Shown here: piece by piece, positions 40,350-52,727 of the stretch | Position numbering within the stretch: position 1 is the stretch's first letter | How the letters are laid out: each line of letters begins with the position of its first letter | Notes under the pieces: generated by a model | The model's database searches: none | Seen by the model: the letters and a program-made list of their open reading frames with translations, nothing else | What the model was told of the DNA's origin: nothing | NCBI RefSeq assembly: GCF_963678975.1 | Contig: NC_089281.1 | Coordinates: forward strand, 10,999,277-11,063,276 | Direction of reading: 5' to 3' | DNA: 64,000 nucleotides | Source of the DNA: Dysidea avara | Taxonomy: Eukaryota; Porifera; Demospongiae; Dictyoceratida; Dysideidae | Made by a program: the position numbers and the translations under genes

Positions 40350-40489
40350 TATATGGTAACGTATATATTATCTATGCTACAACCATAGATATTAAGCATT
40401 ACGGTATCACTTGTGACTTAGATATTGTTCAACTTCAAACTGATGCTGACAACTTTTTTGAATGGTCGAAGACCTGGTTATTGAATATT

Positions 40490-40790
40490 AATAGTAAACA
40501 GTATTCAAAATCTTTTTGATCAAATGCTCAGCACAATATTTACAAAATTTTCACCATACATTTCCTACGGGGAAGCCATAAAAGTACACCACCCTTTTCT
40601 GCATTGACTTGTAATGGAGCCACTGAACCACACATTTCTGTTGTTGTTATTCATGTCATGTCTTTCATGTCAATGGGAACACACAAACCACAATCATCTG
40701 GTTGACTGAAATGTTAATTCTCTTGAGAAAAAATCCACTTTTCATTTTTAGCTGTTTTTAACTGCAGGTCAACTTGTACATGCTATAGAA
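40490..40790. repeat. Second copy of the 33401-33786 repeat, incomplete
   Basis: It shares CATACATTTCCTACGGGGAA, AAGCCATAAAAG and the terminal ACTTGTACATGCTATAG with the 33.4-kb element. The left inverted end is absent. Confidence 0.6.
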
Positions 40791-40829
40791 CACTGCAAAC
40801 TGATACTTAAGTGATGTGGAGCATTGCTC

Positions 40830-42239
40830 TCTCTGTAGTTCGTCATTCTGACAATGATATTGTGCAGTGGTTTCACTGATGTAGCAAGGTCCACTCCAAC
40901 TGATAGTAATAAATCGTACACACACTTGCACCAAAGTATTACAAAACTTACCTAGTTCTTCAGTGATGGTAGTTATGTCACTATACTACTAGGTAAAGAA
41001 GGTCTAAAGTGATCAGTGGTGCAACACCATTTATGGGTTGTGTGTCCCCATTGAGCTCCTCAGAAATGCTGTTCTTTGAGGTACAGAATCTAAATCTTCT
41101 TCACTCATCAACAAAGGTAGTGATTTGATGATTGTTTTACTACCAATTAGTTGTGAGCACATCTAAACGAGAAGCTTTTCAGTGGATTACAGTATTAGGT
41201 AGCATGCATTCTTCTCAGTGGTACACTATGTTTCTTATGAGCCAATCCAAGACTGCTGGCACTTAAATCCACTAGCAATTATCTCTTCCTTTCCCTTAGC
41301 TTCAGGACTAAAGTGAATTTCAACTTTATAACAATCCTTGCTATGTGTTGGTGCTTCAAACAGTAAAAACACTGCAATTCAACTCTGGTGCACTGTCAAG
41401 TAGTTTCTTTGCATCTGTCCACTCGGGATGACCACAGAACACTTAACAATACTGCTTCATACAGTCCTTACAACATACTTCTGTCAAAGATCCATATCTC
41501 AGCCTGACCATGGCACGAATATTGAACTCACTGGTAAAGTACAGTCTTGTTCTCTAACGTGTTGCTTGGAGGCGACTGCTCCTAACAAATACCTATACCG
41601 TACTTAAACTGCCAAATAAAACAAAAGGACTTTTAGAAGAACTTACTATGATGCCTGTTGTATCAAACAGTATGGTAGCACTGTGTAAGTTGGAATCCCC
41701 TAAAATGAAGCGCGCTGCCTAAAATGCTGCTTTCAAAAATCATCCCAGAAACATCTTATGCAACAAAATAATCACCTTTACGGAATCCAGTTGATGCATG
41801 ATGTCTGTACCAGTGTTACACACAGCATTAGTGATGTCTATGTGAATCTTCTGTCATATAATGGTTCACAAACAGTTCCAGCAAAATCTCAATTTTCTCA
41901 TCACTAGTAATGCCATACTCCTGGGGCATCACCAGATCTACCAGGTGCATTGACTGTATGTACAAGTCATATGCTACAAGATGACTATGGGATAGTAGAA
42001 CATGTTAGTATTGTACATGACCTACTAGTCTAGTTAGTATACCTGTTGTGTAGCATGTCATATTTGATACAGTCATAAATGTCCGGAATTTTACTGATAT
42101 CATATTTACCATCTTTATGTAAAAAGTCCTATAAAGTATTATATTAAACTTTCAGTGGTCAGCTACCTATAAATTACCTTTTCCAGTTTCTCCCATCTTG
42201 CTAGCATCAACTTCAAACTTTCAGAAAGATACAAGTCCA
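40830..42239 (-). pseudogene. PPIP5K: PPIP5K copy 4, truncated and broken
   Basis: Minus-strand remains of the last six exons of a PPIP5K gene. Exon 16 equivalent 42239-42178 and exon 17 equivalent 42128-42043 are intact with proper splice sites (62 and 86 nt, as in copies 2 and 3). Exon 18 equivalent 41984 to about 41777 has lost 9 nt near its start and gained 2 nt after EKIEI, shifting the frame. Exon 19 remains lie at about 41580-41480. Exon 20 remains run from about 41441 to 40952 with several indels. Exon 21 remains, LATSVKPL only, are near 40890-40830. No kinase domain and no exons before 16 are seen within 700 bp upstream. The tail resembles copy 1 most, the exon 20 start resembles copy 2, and the intron at 42042-41985 is identical to that of copy 2. 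It is therefore a non-functional, possibly mosaic fragment. Confidence 0.85.
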
Positions 42240-42435
42240 CTGATACCAAACGTACAAAGGTACATACATGCATTACAGCTGTACAGTAGTGTTCAAAACG
42301 ATCACAATTCCTTACATCTTGACAAGCTATATTCCCTAAAAATATAGTCTGGTGGTAAAAGCTAGCTGACTAATGACTACCTCCATTTCTCATTGCTGCA
42401 TTGGAGTAAGATGTGAAAGTAATGCATTGGCAAGA

Positions 42436-42690
42436 TATACCAGATGGTAGTTGTGGGTGGCTAAGAAACTGGGCTCCACAAAAGTGTGTTATTGACAGGA
42501 AGAAAGCACAATTTACATGTTTTCTCGCATACACGCATATGTTGTACAGTACAACTGCTCTCTACATTACAAATCAATAAATTGCTTTATGCATTATGAG
42601 CACTCAAAATTTTGTTTAAATTCTTTCTCATATTTTCAGGTGAGGAGGAGATTCACATTGTTTTTTGCACACTTCACAAAATTGATTTGC
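42436..42690 (+). repeat. Fragment of dispersed repeat family B
   Basis: It contains GGTGGCTAAGAAACTGGGCT, then GACAGGAAGAAAGCAC and a run matching the middle of the family. It is diverged and incomplete. Confidence 0.45.
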
Positions 42691-45600
42691 ATACAAATAT
42701 CCTAATTGCCATATCACCTCAAATTATTTAGCCAGTCTCCAGGCCTTCATCTATGAAATTACTCAAGGAGAGCAAAATAAAGAGTAAAGGGGACAATCTG
42801 TGCACTTATTGCACATAGCATCTAGGAGGATTTATGGGGTATGCCCCCTGCACAGACTCTCAGATTGATTCTGGCTGGTGCATTCTCAGGTAATGACATG
42901 CTTCTCCAGGAAATTTTTGTATTTTAGACTATTTAGGTTACTTCTGGTACATTCTTGTGTACATGAGAATGACCAGAAGTAATCACTCAGTGCATTGTTC
43001 CTGATACATTCTTCATTTAAACCATTACTTAAATTTAGCGATGAAGGGGGACAACAGTTTGTCAAGGACTCATTTGCCCCCTGCCCCCTAAATGACGCAT
43101 GGCCAAAATCAGCCATAGAATAGATATACGTGACAAAACAATTTGAACAGGATTTGATGAAATGCTGCTTGAAATAGTGAACTAAATTGCACTTAGCAGC
43201 TATGGCCAGTTCCTGTCAGAGTAGTAACACTTGAGACATTATCAGCTGGGTTGTTGGTAGCCAAGTAACATGCAAATCAAAAATATTATTCACTGTTTAG
43301 CTATCATCACTGCCCCAGATGGTACTTTTAAAGTTTTACCAAAATTCATTTCACCATGTGATGAATCCATTATCTTGAAAATACTGTTTTATAATAGTTG
43401 CCACATGGCTTGTAGCTCAGTTATGCTAAGGTGTAGCAAAGGGGGCTGGCCAAACCCCATGCATTTTGATTTTACTGGAGCCTTGATTTAATTAAGCCTT
43501 CACTAATATCGCTATATTCTAGTAAACATTCATGGCTGTACTCTTTTAAAACTTCAGGTATGGCTGAGTTGTGCAGTAAGAAAGCAAAAGTATGCATGAG
43601 CAAATAACACATTGTAGTAACTTAATTCACAGAGTGTCACCTCATCTAAGATGTCCAAAGAAATTCTCTGTACAAATACAGCAATGAGGCTGAAAAGCAG
43701 CCAAGAGCTTCCACTGATTAGATTTGTTATTATTTATTATTAATCAGCACAGCAACCTTCAGAGGATGATGCTGAATACAATCAGTGTACAGTATACCGT
43801 AATAAGTGCTAATTATTTATACACAGTCAGTCTCAATAATCTCATAATCCTTCAATTCAGGTAAAGTTCTTGGGAACTTATATACATCAATTCTGGGTTG
43901 GTATAAGGTAAAGTTGTGTAAATAGTGAGTCCTCAACACATGCAGATGATTTGGACGGGCATAATTAATAAATCATACAATTTGTAAAGTAAGACTAATT
44001 TTTCCCATCTGTACCAATCAAGTTTAAGTTTTCTAGGATATTACTGATGCTGTCCCTTTGGCTTCCTCTTTATACATGATTTACCTGTCACAAAATGAGC
44101 ACACGAAATGAGCAGCTCCACACTGCAAAAATAAGTAGTGAACACTGTGACAAGATAGTGAATCTCACTGCAAATTTTAGTGACCATCACTAAGAAATAT
44201 TTCATAGATCTTGCCATAGCAGTATTCTGGTAGCATGTAGCTATATATATAGCTATATCATTTTATTGATTATAGGTGCATAAACAACCTTTTGCAATAG
44301 ATTTACAGCATATAGCAAGTTTCTTAGTGATTTTTAAATTTATTTTTATATAATGAAAAATGACCACCTGCATGCCCTGATGCTTTTTTTTTGAAATTCC
44401 TCTAATGGTAAACTGTAAATCAATTTGCCTGGCCTTAGTGTGAGAAAGCACACTAGCATGTGAAGCATAGGGGGCCATGTTCCCAAAAATATTTTGAAAG
44501 TTATATTCTCTGAAAGAGTAATTTTCATTTGTTTATCAAATATACTAATATAAATGCTTGACTGTTGTTGTATTAGGTTGACTGCTGTATTTGGGTAACC
44601 TGATCTTGCTTGGCCAGTTTCAGCCCCCCCCCCCCGAGCCACAGCGCTCCTGCTGAGTCAAGGGATTTGAGGAGGTGCTTGTGGTGATAAAGCACCCTCC
44701 ACTGATTTTTCACCGTGGAAGTTAGTAGAGGCCAAAGGTAGCTACAAATGGATGTTAAGTATAGACAATGAAAAGGTGGAAAGATCAAGGGAAAGGGTTT
44801 TTCTCTTCTGTAAAAATTAGGAGAAAGGCTTATTAAAAGTGAATTTGCTAAAGCTAAAATTTGAAATGCTTTTATTGAGCAGTCAACTACATACATCCAA
44901 ATTATTTCAATGAACTCATGGCCAGTGTATAAGCTGAAAATCGAACCTCTTCTTGGCCTACAATGTGCTATCTCACCATTGTACTGAACATCCTGCCATG
45001 CCAATTGCTTAAAGCTAAAATTTTGTACCTTTTATATACTCCCATAATGCACTTTTTAAGAACCTAGCTTCTGAAAAACGCTAAATACAATACACATAGC
45101 TACAGTGGGTACTTTCAATTTTAGATAAAGAAATGTCCACCAGATATAAATACTTAGTGCTAGTTGCTTATGTTGGCTGGTCACCAAATGGCATTAAGGC
45201 AATGCTGCTAGATACATTTTAAATTGTGACTGTATTTATGAAAATTAAGGTACCTTTTTCACACACAAAGTTTGACCCATATTTTTAACTTTGAAGCTTC
45301 ATACCTTTTTATCATGACATATAATTGCCTGAAATTTTCCATGCTTGTATATAGGTACAGTATCTGCCTGCATTTTGATATTAAGAACAAGTTTGTCAGT
45401 ATAAGGAGTCAAGTGTTATATCATTTTATTTGCTAGTGTGTAAAATGTGTACCTTTTTGCAAATCTGCAGCTGGTCACAATTATTATAATTGCTACCTTA
45501 CAGTGACCAGCACTGAAGGTCTACAGCACCTTGTGTTACAGCCTTTGAATTACCTAACCTATTAAACAGGTATTGGAGACTTTCAGACAAACCAGCTAAT

Positions 45601-47116
45601 AAGGTGAAACAGAAAATGGGTCAGAGAAAAAAAAATGCAAGTGTATCAGAAATGATTAGCATGCTTGGATTAGTCAGATGGCCAACTTTGGAAAGCAGAC
45701 ACAACACACTTAGATGCATAAAGTAATGAACAACCTGGTAGATGTGTGTAAAGGTTGAGCAAGTGCAATCAAGAGTGAATGCTTTTACTTATTTCTTTTA
45801 CTCACAAGCTTAAGGTACAGTTTTCATAGTCTCTGCATGAGTCTCTCTTAGGTACACATGTAAGTCAGATGAATTCATCAGGCATTGAGATAGATCATTC
45901 CATAACATTTAATAGTTGTATAAGTAATTACTACACCCGCATGCATATCCATGTACGATCATACCCAATCTGCATGAGATTGTACAATAATTGAGATTCT
46001 AATATGTAAACTTATTACTGGTATCTAAATGCTTCCTTTTGCAGCTTGTTAAAGCATTAAACATCTTTACAAAGTTAACAGGGCTACAGTGCCTGCATGA
46101 GGAATGCACTCCCAGACCTCTGCTGCTAAGATTTCTATAATTATCTTAATCAAGCTGGACACATATTCCTCAACATTGCAAAAATTATGTGACCATGCAC
46201 TGTAGCTATATGTCTTGTTTGAATGTATAGTACATTTGAGGGATGAATAGGTTTATGTCAGTTCTTTATCAGCATAAAAATTAAAATACACCATCCTTTA
46301 AAATTCCAAATTTCCAAATAGAATATACAACCACAGTATAAATAAGCTAGATCAGAAATTCCATAAGTGATTATTTATAAAGGGGGGATTATCCTCTCCT
46401 GGTGAAAATAAATTTAAAATCTTTAAAATCAGTTACATGCATGATATTGCTGGCCACAGTTGCGTGTTTGAGTGATTTTAGCATCAATTTAGGCTAATAA
46501 AATTTTGAAGTTATAGCATCAGACCCCTTGAAATTTGACTAAAGTTAAGCCATATTCTTATTCTACAAAGTTTGTTAATCTAGAGAACTGTGAAAGCAGA
46601 CCCCCATAGATAGCACATGCTGAGTGTGTTTCACCAGTGCACTGCATCAACCATTTAGCTACCACTTTCCTTAATTCCTGACTTTAGGCTGTTCATAATC
46701 TCCTCATGAAATCCAGATCTGCTCCTGTAGCAAGAGCGGATTTAAGGGTGTGTGTGGGTGCTAAAGCATCCCCTCCAAAATTTTATTGTGTGCTAGCTAT
46801 AGGAAGCTACTATATAGAAGCTACCATACAGGTGCAATTATGTCTTTAACATGTATGAGAAAATAAAAGGCCTAATATATTCTAAGAATCAATAAGAATT
46901 GTGTTTTTAGGAGTATATGTGACTGAATTTGACAAAACAAGGCTTCGACGCACAAAACTTCGTTAGGAGATATGGCAATTTTAAGTAATCAATGTGTAAT
47001 AATTTCCCAGTGCCTACAGCTGTGCAAACAAAATTTGCACCAATTATTCATCTATTTACTAGCTATCACTGATACCCAAAATTTGCCCTGTTTTGGGTAG
47101 CTTTTTTCGAGTGGGT
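42691..47116. other. Gene-free region
   Basis: No gene is recognised. Contents seen are a decayed GTGACCGGATT-family element at 45240-45480 (two GGTACCTTTTT-type ends inverted), a TTACAGTGACCAGCACTGAA repeat at 45498-45570, and stretches at 44930-45030 and 46020-46260 that reappear, diverged, at 47690-47790 and 47910-48200. A C11-12 run lies near 44622. Open frames here look random. Confidence 0.45.
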
Positions 47117-47245
47117 AATAATATCACAGGTGGTAGTAATAGGGTGGGAGGGTGGGGGTAGTAATAGGGTAGGAGGGTGGGGGTAGTAATAGGGTGGGAA
47201 GGTGGGGGGTGGTGGGAAGGTGGGGGGTGGTGGGTGGGCTTAACA
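47117..47245. repeat. G-rich minisatellite
   Basis: Irregular repeats of GGGTGGGAGGGTGGGGGTAG type with AGTAATA spacers, then GGTGGGGGGTGGTGGG. The plus strand has many G-runs of three or more, so quadruplex formation is possible. Confidence 0.8.
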
Positions 47246-48629
47246 TAGGGGTATAAAATGAAGTAAGAAGACGAATGGAATCCAGAGGCCAAGTTTGGGC
47301 CCTCCATGGCCCTCCATGGCCCTCAAATCATTCCAAATTGACTGAGAACACTATTGGTGAGCTCTCTGTGAAGTCCCAGCTCACTACACATCATTATCAC
47401 AAAGCCATGGCCATTTAATGGTGCCAATCTCCCACTCGTGGCTTTGACAGGGTCGGAAGAAAGCTGCTACAGAAACCAGACTTGCCAGTGGAATATGATA
47501 GTGTGTTAGACCAGCAATCCATTTCTGGTAAAAACGTAAGTTTGATTTTGTGTGTGTGGAAGCCTGGTTATATGAAATCTGGTCACATATATATGGGTTA
47601 AATTAAAACTAGAAATACTCTAATAGAACATAATCTAATAGATCATCCACTATTGCAACTATCAGGAACAAAGACCAGTGTTAGAGCTGAAATTTAACCT
47701 CTTTATCTTGACCTGTACACTGTTATCTCACCATTGTGCCAAAACTTCCTGCCATACCAATTGTTTAAAGCGATATTTTATATTTTCTGTGTACTGAATC
47801 ATAAAACATCAATTCTTTTTGAAGTGCCATTCTGAAAATAACTTTAAATAAATATATAATGGGTTATTATGGGTATATTATTTATAGTTGTAGCTACAAA
47901 TTTAATGCTCTGCTTGAAATGCTTCCTTTTGCAACTAATGCATTAATTCTAGCAAAATTTAAGCATCTAGACAGGACTACAGCGTCAGCCTTTACTCCAC
48001 ACACACTTATCTAAATTTTTTCCATTAAAATAACTAGTACAAACAAAATATGACCACTGTGCATATCCCTTCTATATTACATTTCAAAGTACATATAGGT
48101 GTGTATATAAATTTCTTTATCAACGCTAAACAACAATAGTATATCATGCATCTCTTGAAATTTTTAAAGGAGATGCTCTACAATAACCACACTATGAGTG
48201 GTTCTAAAGGAGGCATTTCCCTTGAGTCCCTGGTGAAAGGAAATTGATAATTCCTTGCATGAAAGCAGCTGTAATGTAGATTCAGTGATATTGCTGGCCA
48301 CAATTGCATTTTTAGTGTTATTAATAGTGCAAGATTAAGACATGTGCCTGTTATCTCAGTTCAGGCGAATCCAATTCAGCCACTCACTTGGCGTAGAGAA
48401 GTCAAATGTTTCTATCGCAGGAATCTGGTAGGAAGCTATCACTCTGGGTTCACTTGGCACTTCTGACACCATGCATATATAACTATACACTTAGCTATAT
48501 TAATGACACACTAATAACTATTAACAAGTGATAACAACTGTACAACACAATATGGAGCTGTACAATCACATGCCTAATGCTATACTACATAACTGCAACA
48601 CTTATAAAACCACTACAAAACTACCATAT
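47246..48629. other. Gene-free region
   Basis: No exon is recognised. It holds an end fragment of the GTGACCGGATT family (about 47572-47598), CTCTAATAGAACA motifs near 47612, and the diverged partners of the 45-46 kb repeats. Confidence 0.45.
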
Positions 48630-50281
48630 AGAGTAAGCCACCAATGTTCGACCACCATCGGTTCGGATGTGATTTTTCTTTAAACCTGCAAAGAAAATTT
48701 CTGCTCTTGCTATGCCTTTGGAGAGGTCTAGACCATAAACTCTTGCATGCAAAATTTCAGACCTGCAGCTTTCTTTGTCTGGCTGCAGGAGCTACAAAAG
48801 TGACCTGTCCGAATGTTCTCAATTCTCGGACAAAAATATGTATAATCGGTCGAGTGGCACTGCTTGTCAGGCGTAATGCTTGAAGCTGATCAAGTCTTTC
48901 TGTGCTTGATATGAAAGAGCAACTCTTATACTCCCCAAATATATGTAGATATTTGGCTTAATCCTTACTGGCTGTGAATTACAAAGCTCCAAAGCCACCT
49001 CTGTCGAGCAATCTTAAATTCGGCCACATGTGAAGCTTGTGCAATCAAATAGTTACCTATATAGAATTCAAAGCTATTTTTATGAACTTTGAGAGCATCA
49101 GCTACTGTTTAATAGTAAATAGATACATGCACGATGACTGCACCTTGATTTTTGCCCGAATAGCTACATTACATTATTATTATTAACACTTTACAGTGAC
49201 CAGCACTGAGGGTCTACAGCAACATGTGCTGCAGCCTTAGGATTACCTAACCTAATTTCAAGGACATTTAGGCTTCTCTGACAGTAGCAGTCTACCTACT
49301 GTACTCAGCACACATATACACAATCCAAATCCACTTAAATGGGGTTTTTACTATCCCCAAGTCTTAAAAATGTCAAGTTTCTCTTTAAAATGTCCAGGAT
49401 ATTAGCCAGATCGAAATACTCTAATAGAGCAGTCACTTACTCTAATATAACGATCAGCTAATGTATTATCACGTGTAATCAGTATTTAAGCGTTATATAA
49501 TCAATGAAATTCACATATTAATAGTCTTATTGAAGTGAATATGCCTCAGATTTTCTGACTGCTCCAATTGTATAAAAAGTGACTGTTCTATTAGAGTGTT
49601 TCGATCTGGCTAATGTCCCTGAATTTTGGAGAGAAATTTTTGACATTTTTAAGACAGGGGTTAGTCAAAACTCCATTTAAATGGATTTTGATTGTGTATA
49701 TGTGTGCTGGGTGCAGTAGGTAGGCTGCTACTGTCAGAGAAGCCTAAATGCAATGTAGCTAATCGGGCAAAAATCAAGGTGCGGTCATCGTGCATGTATC
49801 TATTTACTATTGAACGGTAGCTGATGCTCTCAACGTTCATAAAAATAGTTTTGAATTCGGGTAACTATTTGATTTGTACGAGCTTCACATGTGGCCGAAT
49901 TTAAGATTGCTCGACAGAGGTGACTTTGGAACTTTGTAATTCACAGCCAATAAGGACTAAGCCAAATATCTGCATATGTTTGGAGAGTATAAGAGTTGCT
50001 CTTCATATCAAGCACAGAAAGACTTGATCAACTTCAAGCATTACGAGTAATGCCACTCGACCGATAATACATATTTTTGTCCAAGAATTGAGAACATTCG
50101 GACAGGTCACTTTTGCAGCTCCTGCAGCCAGACAAAGAAAGCTGCAGGTCTAAAATTTTGCATGCAAGAGTTTATGGCCTAGACCTCTCCAAAGGCATAG
50201 CAAGAGCAGAAATTTTCTTTGCGGGTTTAAAGAAAAATCGCGTCCGAACCGATGGTGGTCGAACATTGGTGGCTTACTCTA
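48630..50281. repeat. 1.65-kb palindrome (long inverted repeat)
   Basis: The left arm 48630-49431 and right arm 49576-50281 are inverted copies for nearly their whole length, from AGAGTAAGCCACCAATGTTC at the outer edge to the motif ATACTCTAATAGAGCAGTCA at the inner edge. The loop is about 144 bp. The left arm carries an extra block of roughly 95 bp (49170-49265), itself a dispersed repeat with TTACAGTGACCAGCACTGAG. The arms differ by scattered substitutions and small indels, so it is not brand new. I see no protein-coding signal in it. Confidence 0.85.
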
Positions 50282-50338
50282 CTATAGTGAAAGTAACTTT
50301 TTGGTGAGTTCGAAGCGAGCTAGGGTTGGAGCGAAGTA

Positions 50339-50761
50339 GTCTCGCGTGGCCAGACCGCTTTTTTTCTCTTTGTCATTGGGTAGGGAGAAAAAAAGGGTCT
50401 GGAACAGTTCGAATCCCACAATCGTCTTGACACGTCACGAGGCTACGTCATAAGTATGCAACCCATGCGCTTAAACTCTATTGTAACAGGAAAGCCACAG
50501 CACAGCAATAAACAAAGACTTAACTTAAATCGATTCAATCTATTATCGCCTCAAAGGCAGCTTTAGATGCTGATAGGTTTATAAATACGCGCTTGTAATT
50601 AATTGACGCAAGCGGCTACTAACTTATTTTGAAAACGCATCACGTTTCTTTGGTTAACACCCCCCAATTTTCCGGGGAGTGCCAAGACGAGTGCGGAATT
50701 CGAACTGTTCCAGACCCTTTTTTCTATGACAAAGAGAAAAATCGGTCTGGCCACGCGAGAC
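50339..50761. mobile_element. MITE with long inverted ends
   Basis: A 423-bp element whose ends GTCTCGCGTGGCCAGACCG and CGGTCTGGCCACGCGAGAC are perfect inverted copies, with similarity continuing about 75 bp inward (GGGTCTGGAACAGTTCGA). A related end lies at 35039-35090. There is no transposase. It sits about 60 bp beyond the palindrome. Confidence 0.85.
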
Positions 50762-52525
50762 CTTGATTTCCATCCATTTCTCGTTTCCCGTTTCCTATTT
50801 CTCCGTTCTGGTTTTATTTTGGTTTCTTTTTCACTTGGTTTAGTCATTCCGTTCCATTCCTGATTCCGGTTCCGGTTATTATAACTTGCCGAGTTAAAGC
50901 ACGTGACAAATTAAGTGTTATTTTATAAATAGTCTTGCTTCTTAATGCAAGGTGTTCTAATAACGATGATGACATTTTAAGATTTCGTATATCAACTCAG
51001 TGCAAGTCAGCTAGCTACCTTTTTCAGTCAGATACGTCGTGTGAGTAAATTGTAGAATACTGTGCATGTCTTCGTTTAGCTACGTCATACTATGGCTACG
51101 TATGCAAGATAAAACCATTGCTGGCGAGAAGTCGATGTTTAAGTACAGGTTGAATGCAGAGAAAATCTCAGATCCCGGTTGTGGCTCCTTTGGCGCATGC
51201 CTAAACTGCATGTCGCTGGGGATCAAGTCACCACTGGGCCTGGGATTTTTTTTCTGCATTCTTCAACGTTTTAGTTACATGTTTATGACTCCCTGTATTC
51301 ACAGGCTTACAGGTCCCTATGTGGGATAGCAGTCACAGGTATAATAAATAGTCTAAGGTATATGCTGATATTTTGGGTCAGGTAGCATTAAGGGTCGCAT
51401 AGCTTAACATATGCTCACAGGGTTAAATCCTGTAGATTTAGAAAGAAATGAATGATACTAATTCAGATCAACATAGACAGTGATCATAAGCTAACTGCAA
51501 ATCCAATTAAGAGATAACTTAGTTCATTAAGCAGGAATACTGCTCTGGATTAGCTACATGTACCTCTTACCATGTAGTAAGGAGCATGAAGATATAAAGT
51601 GCAAAAACCAAGTCAACTATGGTGTTTTGAATGCCATTAGAGTGCCTGTAAATATTTCTACAACATTTACCATAATTGAATATAAAATAATTAACTTATC
51701 AAGTAATGAATATTGTGACCCATAATACCCCCATATGACTCATAACAGGAGCACATAAATTACTTTAGAGAAAAAATCATACAGCCCACCACATGGTAGG
51801 ATAATTTTTAAAATTTTAGGATAGTGTAGTTTATGGGTACACCTTTGCCTACAAGTAGTATGAAAAATTGGGGTCACATTATTAGGTGATAAGAATGTTT
51901 TTAACTTAAGTGACTCATAATACCCACATATACCTTATAGCTACCTCGAAATGTACTGAGCTGTTAACGGTGAGGTATATACCAGCTCACGTATACCTTT
52001 GATGGGATTACTAGACCAGGTTTGTGCTGCTGGCCATTGCAGACCCAATGGAGGATCTAGAAACTTGTAAAGCGTATAAGGTTGTCATGCATGCTGCACT
52101 AACCTGCATGGGAAGCATGCATATGCTGGGGGATGGGGGAGCTGGCCCCCAGAAAAAAATTGAAATATAACACTGATCGCTGTTGGTAGCTACAATTTTA
52201 GTGAAAAATCATATATAAAATTATACCATTGTATACCAACACACATGTTTTTGTGATTGATGTTTTTTTTTTCTGCTGTAGCTAGCTATTGTCAGACATA
52301 GTATCAAAAATTACCTAATGCAGCTTATAATATTTTATAGGGGTTCATGTGCTATTTGTAGGAACTATGTAGATATTCATATTTAGACTATTTATAGCTA
52401 ATGTATGTAATTTACTATATTCACCTAACAATAAACGGAAATTTACAGAATTTTACTCAAAAGTTAAAAAGTCTCTATAGGTCCCTTTTCCTATGCCCTC
52501 TCACAAATATGATTGCGTTCCTACA
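50762..52525. other. Gene-free region
   Basis: A TTTCGTTTCCCGTTTCC/CGGTTCCGGTTATTATAAC stretch at 50765-50885 resembles the ends of the 34.3-kb foldback element. The rest shows no exon. The last 50-100 bp before 52525 may be the end of a 5' LTR (see next entry), but I see no matching LTR downstream. Confidence 0.4.
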
Positions 52526-52543
52526 TGGCGCTGCGAGCAGTTA
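52526..52543 (+). other. Possible retroelement primer-binding site
   Basis: TGGCGCTGCGAGCAG directly follows ...CCTACA. A TGG-starting sequence right after a terminal CA is how LTR and PBS join in Ty3/gypsy elements. It lies about 200 bp upstream of the gag-like reading frame. No tRNA was matched, so this is tentative. Confidence 0.3.
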
Positions 52544-52727
52544 TCCGATCCGTATAGCCATCCACCTTGTTGTCATCCTTTGAGTTATTTTAACCGATCA
52601 ACTGGTTCCCTGGTGCCAGTTAGAGGCACCACAGAAGGTGACAGTCAAATCATAATATTGTGTCTCTGCCATTTTTCTTCCGCCTAGCCCTGATCCGTCG
52701 AGTTCAACTGAGCCTTCACTACCGAAG

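Noticed and set aside
44573-45004. 143-codon open frame on the minus strand
   Set aside because: No similarity to a known protein, low-complexity edge from a C run, and overlap with a stretch repeated at 47.7 kb without a conserved frame.
51066-51329. 87-codon open frame
   Set aside because: No recognisable motif or splice partner; length is within chance expectation for this composition.
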